This document shows, one piece after another, positions 54,569-63,992 of a DNA stretch of 64,000 nt. Source of the DNA: Paenibacillus amylolyticus. GTDB taxonomy: Bacteria; Bacillota; Bacilli; Paenibacillales; Paenibacillaceae. The notes under the pieces are model-generated. The model did no database searches. It saw only the letters and a program-made list of their open reading frames with translations, and had not been told where the DNA came from. The translations under genes and the position numbers were made by a program. Position 1 is the stretch's first letter. Each line of letters starts with the position of its first letter. The DNA is taken from NCBI RefSeq assembly GCF_001570725.1, contig NZ_BCNV01000001.1, forward strand, positions 3,472,001 to 3,536,000, read 5' to 3'.

Positions 54569-55753
54569 CTACGAATTCAGCGATATGGACCCGATAAACT
54601 CCGCAAAAACGTCATTTCCGAACAGGATACCCTGCTCGCTCAGTCGGAAGCCGTCTGCCGTACGCTCAAGCAGTCCTGCGTTAAGCATTTTGCCCAAAGG
54701 CTTCGCAAACACGTCTTCCATGGACTCTCCGAACTGTTCGCTAAACCGTGAGGCCGAAGCTCCCTCCAACATTCTCAGTCCAACCATCAGATAATCTTCC
54801 ATGGCCTCCGGGCGAGCAATCTCGAAATGATCCAGACGAGGCAGCCCTGCGCGTGAAGCTTCAACATAAGGATTTATACCTTTAATATTCATATGCCGTT
54901 CGCGGCCCACATATCCATGTGCACCTGCACCCAGACCATAGTAGTCCTCATTACGCCAGTAGGTAATATTGTGACGACTTTCGAAGCCTGGCTTGGCAAA
55001 GTTACTGATCTCGTATTGTCCGTAGCCTGCTTCTTTCATACGTCTCATTAATAGAAGATACATCTCCAGCTCGTCATCTTCATGAGGAAGAGGTAACTGG
55101 TTCTTCTGATACAGGGTATGGAAAAGTGTATTCTCTTCTACTTTCAGGCTATAAATGGAGTAATGCGGCAGATCCAGTTCCAGCGCTTTGTCGATACTCT
55201 CATTCAACATCTCTACGGTCTGGTTCGGCAACCCGAACATCAGGTCAATGGACAGGTTATTCAAGCCCGCTTTACGAGCGTTCTCCAAACTACGATATAC
55301 ATCATCCGTGTTGTGAATACGCCCAATGCCTGTCAGCAAATCATTCTGAAAAGCCTGTACGCCAAAGCTGACGCGGTTAACGCCGCCTTCTTTCATGGCA
55401 GCGAGCTTCTCCGCATCCGTTGTTCCCGGGTTGGCTTCCATCGAAAATTCAATATCGTCCGCCCAATTCGGGAAATACGTTTTGACTGAACGAAGAAACA
55501 CCGCCATCTCATCCGGTTTCAAAGCCGTTGGCGTACCACCACCTACAAATATGGTCTTGATCTCACCCGGTGGATTGGCCTTAACTGTATGTTCCATCTC
55601 CCGTTCCAGCGCTTCGAGATATTGCATCACGGGCTGATCTTTCAAAACGTAGGAGTTAAAGTCGCAATAAAAACATTTATTCGTGCAAAAGGGAATGTGA
55701 AGATACACCGCTTGGGGCGCACCTGTCTTCCGGCTGTGTGCTGCCAATGTCAT
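54569..55753 (-). CDS. hemW: Radical SAM heme chaperone HemW
   Basis: A radical SAM family protein, long annotated as coproporphyrinogen III oxidase HemN but now thought to be a heme chaperone. The cluster motif is HIPFCTNKCFYCDFNSY near residue 22 and FVGGGTPTAL follows. The HemW C-terminal domain has YEISNFAKPGFESRHNITYW and GLGAGAHGYV. The start at MTLAAHSRKTG follows GAGGGGG; 12 upstream in-frame residues were excluded. At 394 residues the length is normal. It follows lepA, as in B. subtilis, after a repeat-bearing gap. Confidence 0.94.
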   Translation of the reverse strand: MTLAAHSRKTGAPQAVYLHIPFCTNKCFYCDFNSYVLKDQPVMQYLEALEREMEHTVKANPPGEIKTIFVGGGTPTALKPDEMAVFLRSVKTYFPNWADDIEFSMEANPGTTDAEKLAAMKEGGVNRVSFGVQAFQNDLLTGIGRIHNTDDVYRSLENARKAGLNNLSIDLMFGLPNQTVEMLNESIDKALELDLPHYSIYSLKVEENTLFHTLYQKNQLPLPHEDDELEMYLLLMRRMKEAGYGQYEISNFAKPGFESRHNITYWRNEDYYGLGAGAHGYVGRERHMNIKGINPYVEASRAGLPRLDHFEIARPEAMEDYLMVGLRMLEGASASRFSEQFGESMEDVFAKPLGKMLNAGLLERTADGFRLSEQGILFGNDVFAEFIGSISLNS

Positions 55754-55819
55754 GGCAAGTCCCCCTCTATTTGAAAAAAGGAAAGCCATCCGGCTTCCCT
55801 TTCAGCTTAGTTATTTAAT

Positions 55820-55975
55820 ATTCTGTGTTGTACCATGTTTGCAAACAAACGTCCTAATCTAATTTGAATACACACATTCTGTGTTGTACCCGAGACAAAC
55901 TTTTGTTTATCCTTTCATACACAAATTATTGCTGTACCAAAAGGATTCACGTGACGTTTGCAAGCAAACGTCCTA
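55820..55975. repeat. Short direct and inverted repeats between lepA and hemW
   Basis: ATTCTGTGTTGTACC occurs twice (55820-55834 and 55876-55890), and GTTTGCAAACAAACGTCCTA (55837-55856) recurs with one change at 55956-55975, where it reaches into the lepA stop codon. The second unit contains the palindrome GACGTTTGC-AA-GCAAACGTC. No T-run follows, so a terminator role is not obvious. Confidence 0.7.
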
Positions 55976-57787
55976 GTCATCAATTTTCAGTACCGCCATG
56001 AATGCCTCTTGCGGCACCTCAACGTTACCAACCTGCTTCATCCGCTTCTTACCTTCCTTCTGCTTCTCAAGCAGTTTCCGTTTCCGCGAGATGTCACCAC
56101 CATAACACTTGGCAAGTACGTTTTTACGCATTGCTTTTACCGTTTCACGAGCAACAACCTTAGTACCCACAGATGCCTGAATTGGCACCTCGAACATTTG
56201 CCGTGGAATCAGCTCGCGCAGTTTCTCACAGATAATACGTCCGCGGTTATACGCACGGTCACGGTGAACGATAAAGGACAAGGCATCGACTTGTTCGCCA
56301 TTGAGCAAGATATCCATTTTAGCCAGATTGGACTGACGATATCCAGACAGCTCGTAGTCAAAGGATGCATATCCTTTGGTACTGGATTTCAACTGGTCGA
56401 AGAAGTCATATACAATTTCGGACAACGGGATCTCATACGTAATCGTAACCCGGGTTGTGTCCAAATATTCCATATTCACATATTCGCCACGCTTGTTCTG
56501 ACACAATTCCATAATGGTACCTACATAATCATTCGGTACGATGATGGCTGCTTTCACGTATGGCTCCTCGACATAATCAATCCGGCCTACCTCAGGGTAG
56601 TTGGATGGGTTGTCAATTTGCATTACTTCACCATTGGTCAGCGTCACGTGATAGATTACACTTGGTGCAGTCGTGATCAGCGGGATGTTGAATTCACGCT
56701 CAATACGCTCCTGGATAACATCCATGTGAAGCAGTCCAAGGAATCCGCAACGGAATCCAAAACCTAGGGCACTGGAAGTTTCCGGCTCAAAGCTGAGAGA
56801 AGCATCGTTCAATTGCAATTTCTCCAACGCTTCACGCAGATCAACATAGTCCGATGTTTCAATCGGATAGAGACCGCAGTAAACCATTGGATTAATTTTG
56901 CGATAACCCGGCAAAGGTTCCGGTGTTGGATTTTTGGCATCCGTTACCGTATCCCCGACTTGTGTATCGCCTACATGCCGAATACCAGCAACGATAAATC
57001 CAACATCACCCACGTTCAGCTCGTCCACGATGGTCATGCGAGGTTTGAACGCTCCAACTTCAATGACTTCAAAGGTTTTACCTGTTGCCATCATTTTGAT
57101 TTTAGAACCGGATTTGATTTTGCCGTCAACAACACGTACATATACGATTACACCTTTGTACGGGTCATAATGTGAGTCGAAAATCAGCGCTTTCAGCGGC
57201 TGATCCGGGTCGCCAGTCGGTGCAGGAACACTTTGCACAACTTGCTCCAGAATTTCTTTGATTCCGATACCTGCCTTAGCCGAAGCCAGAACAGCGTTGC
57301 TCGTATCCAAACCAATAACATCTTCCACTTCCTGCTTCACCCGATCAGGATCAGCGCTTGGAAGGTCAATTTTGTTGATAACCGGTAAAATTTCAAGATT
57401 ATTGTCCAATGCCAGATACACGTTGGCGAGTGTCTGGGCTTCAATTCCCTGAGCCGCATCCACAACGAGTAGAGCGCCTTCACATGCCGCGAGGCTCCGT
57501 GATACTTCATACGTGAAGTCTACGTGTCCCGGTGTATCGATCAAATTCAATAGATACTCTTCACCGTCATCCGCTTTGTAAGTCAGGGCTACTGCTTGTA
57601 GCTTGATCGTAATTCCACGTTCACGTTCGAGATCCATCTGATCCAAAACTTGTTCTTGCATTTCTCGTGTTGTCAGCGCACCTGTGTACTCCAAGATCCG
57701 GTCCGCAAGTGTTGATTTGCCGTGATCTATATGTGCAATAATAGAAAAGTTACGAATTTTACGTTGTCTTGCCCGAATATCAGTCAT
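55973..57787 (-). CDS. lepA: Elongation factor 4 (LepA)
   Basis: A translational GTPase that acts on the ribosome and is linked to 30S biogenesis and back-translocation. G motifs: [14 protein letters not shown] near residue 18, [16 protein letters not shown] and NKIDLPSAD near 130. Domains II, III and V follow, and the LepA-specific C-terminal domain ends [20 protein letters not shown] (then KRMKQVG). The 604-residue length is normal. A good extended -10 promoter lies about 40 bases upstream. Confidence 0.98.
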   Translation of the reverse strand: MTDIRARQRKIRNFSIIAHIDHGKSTLADRILEYTGALTTREMQEQVLDQMDLERERGITIKLQAVALTYKADDGEEYLLNLIDTPGHVDFTYEVSRSLAACEGALLVVDAAQGIEAQTLANVYLALDNNLEILPVINKIDLPSADPDRVKQEVEDVIGLDTSNAVLASAKAGIGIKEILEQVVQSVPAPTGDPDQPLKALIFDSHYDPYKGVIVYVRVVDGKIKSGSKIKMMATGKTFEVIEVGAFKPRMTIVDELNVGDVGFIVAGIRHVGDTQVGDTVTDAKNPTPEPLPGYRKINPMVYCGLYPIETSDYVDLREALEKLQLNDASLSFEPETSSALGFGFRCGFLGLLHMDVIQERIEREFNIPLITTAPSVIYHVTLTNGEVMQIDNPSNYPEVGRIDYVEEPYVKAAIIVPNDYVGTIMELCQNKRGEYVNMEYLDTTRVTITYEIPLSEIVYDFFDQLKSSTKGYASFDYELSGYRQSNLAKMDILLNGEQVDALSFIVHRDRAYNRGRIICEKLRELIPRQMFEVPIQASVGTKVVARETVKAMRKNVLAKCYGGDISRKRKLLEKQKEGKKRMKQVGNVEVPQEAFMAVLKIDD

Positions 57788-57824
57788 TCCTTACCCCCAG
57801 AAACAGCCTAGTGTCAATCACTTC

Positions 57825-57853
57825 ATTATAACAGTTGATGCAGAGTGCATCAA
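57825..57853 (-). promoter_or_regulatory. lepA promoter with overlapping palindrome
   Basis: TTGATG (57848-57853) and TATAAT (57825-57830) on the minus strand are 17 bases apart, with TG-T before the -10 (extended -10). The perfect inverted repeat TTGATGCA-CTC-TGCATCAA (57835-57853) begins at the -35 and fills most of the spacer, an operator-like position. Confidence 0.8.
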
Positions 57854-57933
57854 TCCCGTGATGTCTTAACTTTATAATAAAGTGTGATCATGAAACTCCC
57901 AGAGGTTATATTGTACCTTTAAATCATGGTATT

Positions 57934-58293
57934 TTATTCAGCAACTCCGCTAAAAAGAGAGACCACCCACTTGATTCCACTATGAGAGAGATTTTGCAAT
58001 AGTCCAGCTGTTTTGTCTGCCAACACATCCACCGGAGCCTTACTCTGATCTGCCCCAAGCACTTGGCTTGGTGACTGAACAGGTACAAACGTTGGTTCTT
58101 TGACTTCCTTTTGGACAGGTGCAGTCGGAACAGATTCGGTAACCGGTGAAGTTGGCTCTGTTGTCACAGCGGTTGACGTGCCGTCTGATGGATTACCCAT
58201 ATGAAAGTTGCTGCCAGCCAGCTGCATTCCAAACAGCACACCCAGCAACATTAATACAGCGATGGATAACAGTCTTTTACCGAATCTGGACAT
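57934..58293 (-). CDS. yqxA: DUF3679 (YqxA-like) protein
   Basis: A 119-residue protein with an N-terminal membrane helix or signal anchor (residues 7-25, LLSIAVLMLLGVLFGMQLAG) followed by a Thr/Pro/Val-rich extracytoplasmic segment and an amphipathic C-terminal part. VLFGMQ at the end of the helix and its place between spoIIP and lepA match B. subtilis YqxA, whose function is unknown. It follows spoIIP by 54 bases; cotranscription in sporulation is likely but not shown. Confidence 0.78.
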   Translation of the reverse strand: MSRFGKRLLSIAVLMLLGVLFGMQLAGSNFHMGNPSDGTSTAVTTEPTSPVTESVPTAPVQKEVKEPTFVPVQSPSQVLGADQSKAPVDVLADKTAGLLQNLSHSGIKWVVSLFSGVAE

Positions 58294-58347
58294 ATGCTTT
58301 GCCTCCTGTCACTCTCTACTATTTTGGTCTTCATACATATATAGTCC

Positions 58348-59643
58348 CTATCCACCCTGTGATGACGTTTCTGCACTGGCTTTGTCCACCTTCTGATCTT
58401 CCCAATACACTTGGGCAATCATGTCAGCGAGAATTTTGGATGTCCGTTGTAACTCCGCCCCTGTATTATCGATCCCACCAATCTCAATCAAAATGCTGTT
58501 GGGTGAAAGGGTTTGGTTATACTCTCCGTTGTTGGCTCCTCCACCGTCCTTGCCCCAGACACCACGGGATACCCCAGGATACTTGGCTTCCAGTTTCTTA
58601 TGAATTTTTGCAGCAAAAGCTTCATTCTGCCGCCAATTCGGATTTTCATGTCCAATAATGAAATATACTTTGGCGTAGCCCAAGTCATTAATAGTAGTCG
58701 TTGTTTTGCCATGACGCTGTGAATCACGATGAATGTCTATGAGATACGTCAAATCATCATTTTGAGCGAGTGCCGCTTTTACCGTTTGACGGGAATATTT
58801 ATAGGAATAGTTCCAGTTATAATCCTTTACTTTGGTAGGGTAATCATCCTTGGCGTGCTCTACGCCGATTCCCAGCTTCTCCAGACTGTCTGAGAGATAG
58901 GTTCCCACTTGAAACACATTTCCTGTTGATTTGCCTGATGATGGGTTATCACTCTTCGTACCTAGCAGTGGATTGTAACCTTCCCGTGGATGAGAATGAT
59001 AGATGAGAACTGATTTTTTACCTGTTGTCGGTGAACCGCTATTGTCTTTCTCGCCATCCTTCGCTGGGGGATCTTCTTTAACTTCTCCATCTCCAGGCTC
59101 GCTCGAATCAGGTGGGTCCGTGTTGTCCTGACCTGGTGGAACATGCAGCTCACTACCGGGTTTTCCTCCATCCGCTGAAGCTGTATCCGTAAGACCAGGA
59201 CCGGGCTGATAATCTTCGGGAGCCTCAGCCTTTTCGTTACCCGAGCCTGGCCGGAGCAGTACAGGTTGGTTCGAACCCATGCCCGGCATTTCTCTCGCAA
59301 TCAGGCTTTTGGGGTCTTGAGGGTTTACATTCGTCAGCAATTGGAAAACAAAAGAGGTGAGATTCTCACCGGATATGGCAGAGGTCTGTTCTTTCTGGGT
59401 GAGATGGGGCATCTCCATACCAAGCATATCGACGAAAAAGCGGCTTGATACGGCGCTTGCAAATCCTTTCATGGAAGAAACGGGTGAATTATTTAAGCGT
59501 TTCTCTGCTATTCCTCCGAGACCAAGTACGACAAAAAACAAGGCAGATATGATCATAAGCAACAACAACGTACGGCCCATGGCCAGCACGTGCAGACATC
59601 TTTTTTTCCACTTCCCAATATTCCAGGCCAATATCTTGTTCAT
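58348..59643 (-). CDS. spoIIP: Stage II sporulation protein P
   Basis: A peptidoglycan amidase/endopeptidase of the SpoIIDMP complex that thins the septal wall and drives engulfment. A membrane helix (MGRTLLLLMIISALFFVVLG) lies near residue 22; a variable Pro/Asp/Gly-rich stretch (about 130-215) links to the amidase domain with VLIYHSHPREGYNP, LIDIHRDSQRH and ILIEIGGIDNT, which hold the metal and catalytic residues. The start at MNKILAWN follows AAGGAGA by 8 bases and gives 431 residues. CATAGAGT about 45 bases upstream resembles a sigma-E -10, but no good -35 was found. It follows gpr, the usual order. Confidence 0.94.
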   Translation of the reverse strand: MNKILAWNIGKWKKRCLHVLAMGRTLLLLMIISALFFVVLGLGGIAEKRLNNSPVSSMKGFASAVSSRFFVDMLGMEMPHLTQKEQTSAISGENLTSFVFQLLTNVNPQDPKSLIAREMPGMGSNQPVLLRPGSGNEKAEAPEDYQPGPGLTDTASADGGKPGSELHVPPGQDNTDPPDSSEPGDGEVKEDPPAKDGEKDNSGSPTTGKKSVLIYHSHPREGYNPLLGTKSDNPSSGKSTGNVFQVGTYLSDSLEKLGIGVEHAKDDYPTKVKDYNWNYSYKYSRQTVKAALAQNDDLTYLIDIHRDSQRHGKTTTTINDLGYAKVYFIIGHENPNWRQNEAFAAKIHKKLEAKYPGVSRGVWGKDGGGANNGEYNQTLSPNSILIEIGGIDNTGAELQRTSKILADMIAQVYWEDQKVDKASAETSSQGG

Positions 59644-59736
59644 TCTGCTGTCTCCTTCCCTGCTGGACAACTCTTATACTTCAACTCTATGAGCCCGCCC
59701 AATTTGATAGAACAGGAAAATGAAAGATTCCGGGAA

Positions 59737-59768
59737 CAAAAAAGAAAGTCCGATAGATTCGGACCTTC
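59737..59768 (-). terminator. Terminator after gpr
   Basis: AAGGTCCGA and TCGGACTTT pair (59759-59767 with 59745-59753), followed by CTTTTTTG on the minus strand. Confidence 0.85.
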
Positions 59769-59796
59769 TTCTCAGCCTTCTCAGCAATTTTAAGTT

Positions 59797-60798
59797 TTAA
59801 TGTGTATAGGCGGCTACGTTATCTGGATTCACTGCATCATGGAGTGCGGCGTTAAGTCCTGTAGCGATAACATTGGCGATTCCCTCAATAAACTCATCAA
59901 TTTCTTTGGGAGTAACAATGAGGTCATGACCCAGTGGCTCCAGTACCTCTTTCACCAGACTTAGTCGATCTTGCTCACCGATGTCGTCCAGCATACCCAT
60001 GATCTGTTTCGTCTGATCCGTTTCCTGGCGGAAGTGTGAGCGCATCATCTCAATGACATTGTTCACAATGGTGGAAGCATAACATACAGTCGGTACGCCG
60101 ATGGCGATGCAAGGAACGCCCAATATTTCACGGGTCAAACCACGTCGTTTGTTGCCAATACCTGAACCCGGGTGGATACCAATGTCGGCTACCTGAATCG
60201 TTGTGTTTACACGTTCCAAGGAACGGGAGGCCAGAGCATCAATCGCAATAATCGCATCCGGCTTGGTCCGGTCTACAATCCCCTGTACGATGTCACTGGA
60301 CTCAATGCCCGTTGTACCTAATACGCCGGGAGCGATCGCGCTGACTTCCCTATACCCTGGTGCAACCTGATCAGGCACCAATTCGAAATACTGACGGGTC
60401 ACCATCAGATTTTCCACAACAAGTGGACCGAGTGAATCCGGGGTAACATTTAAGTTGCCCAGGCCAACAATCAAGACCTTGGATGTTTTGTTGATTCCGG
60501 CCTTAACCATAAAATCTTCCATCTCACGTGTGAACTCGGCGGCAACGCGCTCCTGTAACTCCGTATCCCCATTCCGTAGTGACGGCACCTCCAAAGTGAC
60601 ATAGTGGCCTTTCACCCGACCAATGGCTTTGGCTGCTTCATCATTAAGTACATCAATACGTGTGATCGTAATACCCTCTTTTTTCTCTACGTCTTCCCGT
60701 AGTCCGGGAATCGTCTGTTTCTGTCCACCTTGCGCCATTTCCTTGGAGTCGATTGCCAAATCGGTACGAACTGTATAGTTTTGCAAATCCAGTGTCAT
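59797..60798 (-). CDS. gpr: Germination protease Gpr
   Basis: The A25-family endoprotease that degrades small acid-soluble spore proteins during germination; it is made as a zymogen in the forespore. The start at MTLDLQNYTVRTDLAIDSKE follows GGGAGG and gives 333 residues; the 32 in-frame residues upstream (Cys-rich) are not family-like. The N-terminal TDLAID-type segment resembles the SASP-like self-cleavage site. Conserved parts are VGLGNLNVTPDSLGPLVVE, GTTGIESSDIVQ and IAIDALASRS with the active-site acidic residues. It is divergent from rpsT. Confidence 0.95.
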   Translation of the reverse strand: MTLDLQNYTVRTDLAIDSKEMAQGGQKQTIPGLREDVEKKEGITITRIDVLNDEAAKAIGRVKGHYVTLEVPSLRNGDTELQERVAAEFTREMEDFMVKAGINKTSKVLIVGLGNLNVTPDSLGPLVVENLMVTRQYFELVPDQVAPGYREVSAIAPGVLGTTGIESSDIVQGIVDRTKPDAIIAIDALASRSLERVNTTIQVADIGIHPGSGIGNKRRGLTREILGVPCIAIGVPTVCYASTIVNNVIEMMRSHFRQETDQTKQIMGMLDDIGEQDRLSLVKEVLEPLGHDLIVTPKEIDEFIEGIANVIATGLNAALHDAVNPDNVAAYTH

Positions 60799-60888
60799 TC
60801 TGTCCCTGCCTCCCTTACCGCATTTGAGCATATTGTGTGGGAAAAAGAGTTTCTTTATGCAGCATGTCGAACATCGTAGGAATATCTG

Positions 60889-60917
60889 TTGCATTTTACA
60901 TGCTAGCGTGATAGAAT
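60889..60917 (+). promoter_or_regulatory. Sigma-A promoter of rpsT
   Basis: TTGCAT (60889-60894) and TAGAAT (60912-60917), spacer 17, about 50 bases before the rpsT ATG. It lies in the gap shared with the divergent gpr gene. Confidence 0.65.
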
Positions 60918-60973
60918 ATTTTAAGTTGTGAAACGTTTGTATTCATGCAAATGCCTTACAGGAGGTGAATGTA

Positions 60974-61246
60974 ATGCCAAACATCAAATCCGCTGTTAAA
61001 CGCGTAAAAACGAGCGACAAGCGCCGCGCACTCAACGCTTCCCAGAAGTCTGCACTCCGTACAGCTGTTAAAGCTGCTGATGCTGCTCTGGTAAGTAACG
61101 AAGTTGATACTGCAAAAGCTGCGATTCAAGCTGCTTCCAAAAAGCTGGACAAGGCTGTAACTAAAGGTCTGGTTCATAAAAATGCTGCAGCACGCAAAAA
61201 GTCTCGCTTGGCGAAAAAACTGAACGCTCTTTCCGCACAAGCGTAA
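60974..61246 (+). CDS. rpsT: 30S ribosomal protein S20
   Basis: A helical 16S rRNA-binding ribosomal protein of 90 residues. It starts [20 protein letters not shown], the canonical S20 start, with AGGAGGTG 6 bases upstream; an ATG three codons earlier lies on the ribosome-binding site. The Ala/Lys-rich helices end [18 protein letters not shown]. It is a lone plus-strand gene between gpr and holA and has its own promoter and terminator. Confidence 0.97.
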   Translation: MPNIKSAVKRVKTSDKRRALNASQKSALRTAVKAADAALVSNEVDTAKAAIQAASKKLDKAVTKGLVHKNAAARKKSRLAKKLNALSAQA

Positions 61247-61272
61247 GAAGCGTTACTTATACGATCCAATGG

Positions 61273-61308
61273 AAAAATCCTGAACAGCATAGGCTTTCAG
61301 GATTTTTT
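61273..61308 (+). terminator. Terminator after rpsT
   Basis: AAAATCCTGAA pairs with TTCAGGATTTT around CAGCATAGGCT and is followed by further Ts on the plus strand. Confidence 0.9.
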
Positions 61309-61340
61309 AGTATCTGATTCGTTAAGTATAAGACACAGAT

Positions 61341-61391
61341 AAAGCGACCTTTAATCCGATGATCTAACCATCATGGAGCAAAGGTCGCTTT
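61341..61391. terminator. Bidirectional hairpin between rpsT and holA
   Basis: AAAGCGACCTTT (61341-61352) pairs perfectly with AAAGGTCGCTTT (61380-61391), with an inner ATGAT/ATCAT stem. T-rich sequence follows on both strands. It would terminate holA on the minus strand and back up the rpsT terminator. Confidence 0.7.
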
Positions 61392-61432
61392 GTTTGTATC
61401 ATAATAGTATTCTATTACGTTTACGTACTCAT

Positions 61433-62449
61433 TCACGCACCAAGTCTTAATAAGAAAAGCTCCAGACCCAGCACTTTATCCACCGCTCCTGTTTTCATCT
61501 GGTAATCCAGTTCACTAAGGTGACTCAAGATCATTCTCAGACGATCCGGCTGAAATTTACGCGCTTGTTCACCCGCAATCTTAACGGCATATGGATGCAG
61601 ACCAAGCTGACTGGCGATCTGCTGCTGGGAGTAACTTTGCTGGCCTAACTCTTTCACCTGAATCATGATCCGAAACTGACGTGCGATTAAAGCTGCAATT
61701 TTAATCGGTTCTTCCCGTTGTTTCAGCAACTCATAGAAAAGAGCCAGTGCTTTCTCCAGTCGCAAATTAGCGAGTTCTTCCACCAGCGAAAATACATTCT
61801 GCTCTGTACTACGGGCAACCAATGACTCGATATCAGCGCGACGAATTGTCCCCCCATTACCCGCAAACAAACATAACTTGTCTACTTCAGCAGACAGGGT
61901 CTGCAGACCTGTTCCCGCGTAGCTGATCAACGTGTCCGCTGCTCCCGTCTCAAAGGAGACATCCCGCTGCTTCGCCAGTTTCACAATCCAATTCAACAGC
62001 TCATCTCCACTCAGTGGAGCAAAAGCAAGAACTACCGCCTGTTTCTTGACAGCCTTCACCAGTTTCTTACGCTCATCCAGCTTGTCCCCTTGGGCCAGGA
62101 AAACAATCGTACTGTACTCTGCCGGATTTTCCATATATGTAAGCAGACGATCAACCTGGTGTTCAATCTTGGATTCTTTACCTGCGGTAAACAGACTAGC
62201 ATCCCTTACAATAATCAATTTGCGCGGAACTAGAAAAGGTACAGTCTCCGCTTCTTCAATAACGACCTCCACAGCCGTTTCAGACAAATCATATGGAATA
62301 ATCGCAAAATCACGATGTTCTTCTTCAATAACCTGTTCCTTTAACATATCCGTAAACTGCTGTATCTGATACTTTTCCGTTCCATACAGCACATAGATCG
62401 GAGCCGGTTCTCCACTACGTATTGCCTTTGTTGCACTCTTTACATCCAT
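61433..62449 (-). CDS. holA: DNA polymerase III subunit delta
   Basis: The delta subunit of the clamp loader, which opens the beta sliding clamp. The 338-residue protein starts MDVKSATKAIRSGEPAPIYV and has the YGTEKYQIQQF segment, an AAA+-like fold without Walker motifs, FVLAQGDKLDERKKLVK-type (here VFLAQGDKLDERKKLVKAVK) sequence near residue 120, and the C-terminal helical domain (KIAGEQARKFQPDRLRMIL). GGAGG lies 8 bases before the ATG. B. subtilis has the same rpsT-yqeN (holA) neighbourhood. Confidence 0.94.
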   Translation of the reverse strand: MDVKSATKAIRSGEPAPIYVLYGTEKYQIQQFTDMLKEQVIEEEHRDFAIIPYDLSETAVEVVIEEAETVPFLVPRKLIIVRDASLFTAGKESKIEHQVDRLLTYMENPAEYSTIVFLAQGDKLDERKKLVKAVKKQAVVLAFAPLSGDELLNWIVKLAKQRDVSFETGAADTLISYAGTGLQTLSAEVDKLCLFAGNGGTIRRADIESLVARSTEQNVFSLVEELANLRLEKALALFYELLKQREEPIKIAALIARQFRIMIQVKELGQQSYSQQQIASQLGLHPYAVKIAGEQARKFQPDRLRMILSHLSELDYQMKTGAVDKVLGLELFLLRLGA

Positions 62450-62473
62450 TCACGGTGCCTCCTTATCCCTCTT

Positions 62474-62502
62474 ATCCTACCAGAAAAAACGCAAGACAAC
62501 AA
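62474..62502 (-). promoter_or_regulatory. Possible promoter of holA
   Basis: TTGTTG (62497-62502) and TAGGAT (62474-62479) on the minus strand, spacer 17, directly after the terminator stem of the upstream gene. Confidence 0.4.
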
Positions 62503-62539
62503 AGGGACCTTACATCCAGTTTACGGATGAAGGTCCCCT
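62490..62539 (-). terminator. Terminator after the anti-sigma-like gene
   Basis: GGGGACCTT-CATCC pairs with GGATG-T-AAGGTCCC (62530-62538 with 62502-62511), followed by TTTGTTGTCTTG on the minus strand. Nothing was recognised in the remaining 165 bases up to the gene. Confidence 0.75.
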
Positions 62540-62705
62540 GTCCTACATCTATATAAACGCAGACACCAGCAGTTCTAGAAAAAGCCGGTGCGCGGTCATA
62601 CGACGTCAGTTGTTTGAACTGAGATAGGACGTTTTGTTACTTCCAATATATGCTTGTCATACTGAAAATGTTCTTTCATTTAGTGGCGTTGAATCCCAAT
62701 TCCAC

Positions 62706-63992
62706 TTATTTCGCAGAAGCTCCACCTGAAACAGAAGTTACATTAAACGAGTTCTTCGCCGTTGTTCCGTCCTTGTCCGTTTCGTAGTTGAATAGGGTAC
62801 CATCCTTCGACCAACTTGCTGACTTCAGCGTCCCCTCTATACTACGTTGCTCAACCAGATTAAGAACATCCGGTTCATTGGCAGGTTTGGAGTATATGCT
62901 GATTTGATCACCAAGAAGCATAACTACATAGGAGCCGTCAGGTGAATTCCATTCTTTTGGTGCTGCCGTTGTAGCCATTCCTTGATCCGGTCCTGCCAAT
63001 CCTTTGTTTCCTCCAGAGGTATCTGCACCTGTACCGGAATCAGTGGCAGCATTGCCTTCAACCGGAGCATCTTCATTTGTGTTCGGAGCTGTATCTTGAG
63101 AAGCGAAGGATTTCGCATCTCCATTTTCTGGTTCGGTTGTTCCATCCTCTTCACCATCTGTAGAAGATGTAGGAGCACTGCCTGATTCTTGATTTCTCTG
63201 CTCAGCGTCTTGGCTCTGACCCTGACTCTTCTGACTATCGGTCGAAGGAGAACTGGATGAATTATCCTGAGTTCCTTTATTCGGAGCAGGCGTCGATTCG
63301 GTAGCCGGTTGTTGAGGTGTCGGATCTGTCTGAACTTCAGGCTCCTGCACCTGATCTCCACCATTCTCTTCAGGCATTGTTTCAGATCCCAGGTTATCTC
63401 CTTCCGATGAGGAAGCATTTGAATCATCCACAAATACATCGTTGCTGCTTGGTTGGGATGAAGTTGAAGGATCATAATTCTCAATATTTTTGCTCAATGC
63501 ATTCTGATCCACATTACCGCTCTCTTGAGTAGCTCCAGAGCTCAGCAACATAGAATCGGCATTCTCAATCTGTTCAGGCTCATATCCCCAGATGGCGAAT
63601 CCCAATACAACTGCCGCAGCCGCTGCCCCCATGGACATTCGTCCTGCCATCGAGTTAAGCCATTTTTGTTTCTGCTTCGTTTTCCGCTCACTTGAACGTT
63701 GTAAATTCTCAAATGCAGCGGGGACAGGATTCATTTCCTGTATGGTGCTACTTTGCTCCCTACGCGCTTCGTCTATAGCATCAAGCTGTGGCATAATCGC
63801 ATCAACCAGACTAAACTTCGGGCTTACTTGCGGTAATTCTTCCAGTTCTCTGGAAAGAGCTCTGAGTAAACTAAAATTCTCGGCGCACTCCGGACACTTG
63901 GCCACATGCTGTAGCATCTGCGCGGTTTCCGCTTCGCCCAGATCATGATCCAGATAGCGGTGCATCCATTCCACCACCTCTTCGCATTTCAT
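62706..63992 (-). CDS. Zinc-finger (zf-HC2) anti-sigma factor-like membrane protein
   Basis: A 428-residue protein. The N-terminal zf-HC2 domain (residues 1-45) has Cys3 and the HVAKCPECAENF motif typical of ZAS-type anti-sigma factors. A membrane helix lies near 117-135 (MSMGAAAAAVVLGFAIWG). About 200 extracytoplasmic residues rich in Ser, Asp, Glu, Gln, Thr and Pro follow, and a folded C-terminal segment (about 345-428; SPDGSYVVMLLGDQISIYS) looks like a beta-propeller-type blade. The ATG follows a probable TGA stop codon at 63997-63999 by 4 bases, so an overlapping upstream gene, likely an ECF sigma factor, lies outside the window. The cognate sigma factor is not visible. Confidence 0.8.
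   Translation of the reverse strand: MKCEEVVEWMHRYLDHDLGEAETAQMLQHVAKCPECAENFSLLRALSRELEELPQVSPKFSLVDAIMPQLDAIDEARREQSSTIQEMNPVPAAFENLQRSSERKTKQKQKWLNSMAGRMSMGAAAAAVVLGFAIWGYEPEQIENADSMLLSSGATQESGNVDQNALSKNIENYDPSTSSQPSSNDVFVDDSNASSSEGDNLGSETMPEENGGDQVQEPEVQTDPTPQQPATESTPAPNKGTQDNSSSSPSTDSQKSQGQSQDAEQRNQESGSAPTSSTDGEEDGTTEPENGDAKSFASQDTAPNTNEDAPVEGNAATDSGTGADTSGGNKGLAGPDQGMATTAAPKEWNSPDGSYVVMLLGDQISIYSKPANEPDVLNLVEQRSIEGTLKSASWSKDGTLFNYETDKDGTTAKNSFNVTSVSGGASAK

Noticed and set aside
60799-60973. Possible sigma-G promoter for gpr (TGAATA on the minus strand)
   Set aside because: No -10 matching the forespore consensus lies at an acceptable distance, so it was not annotated.
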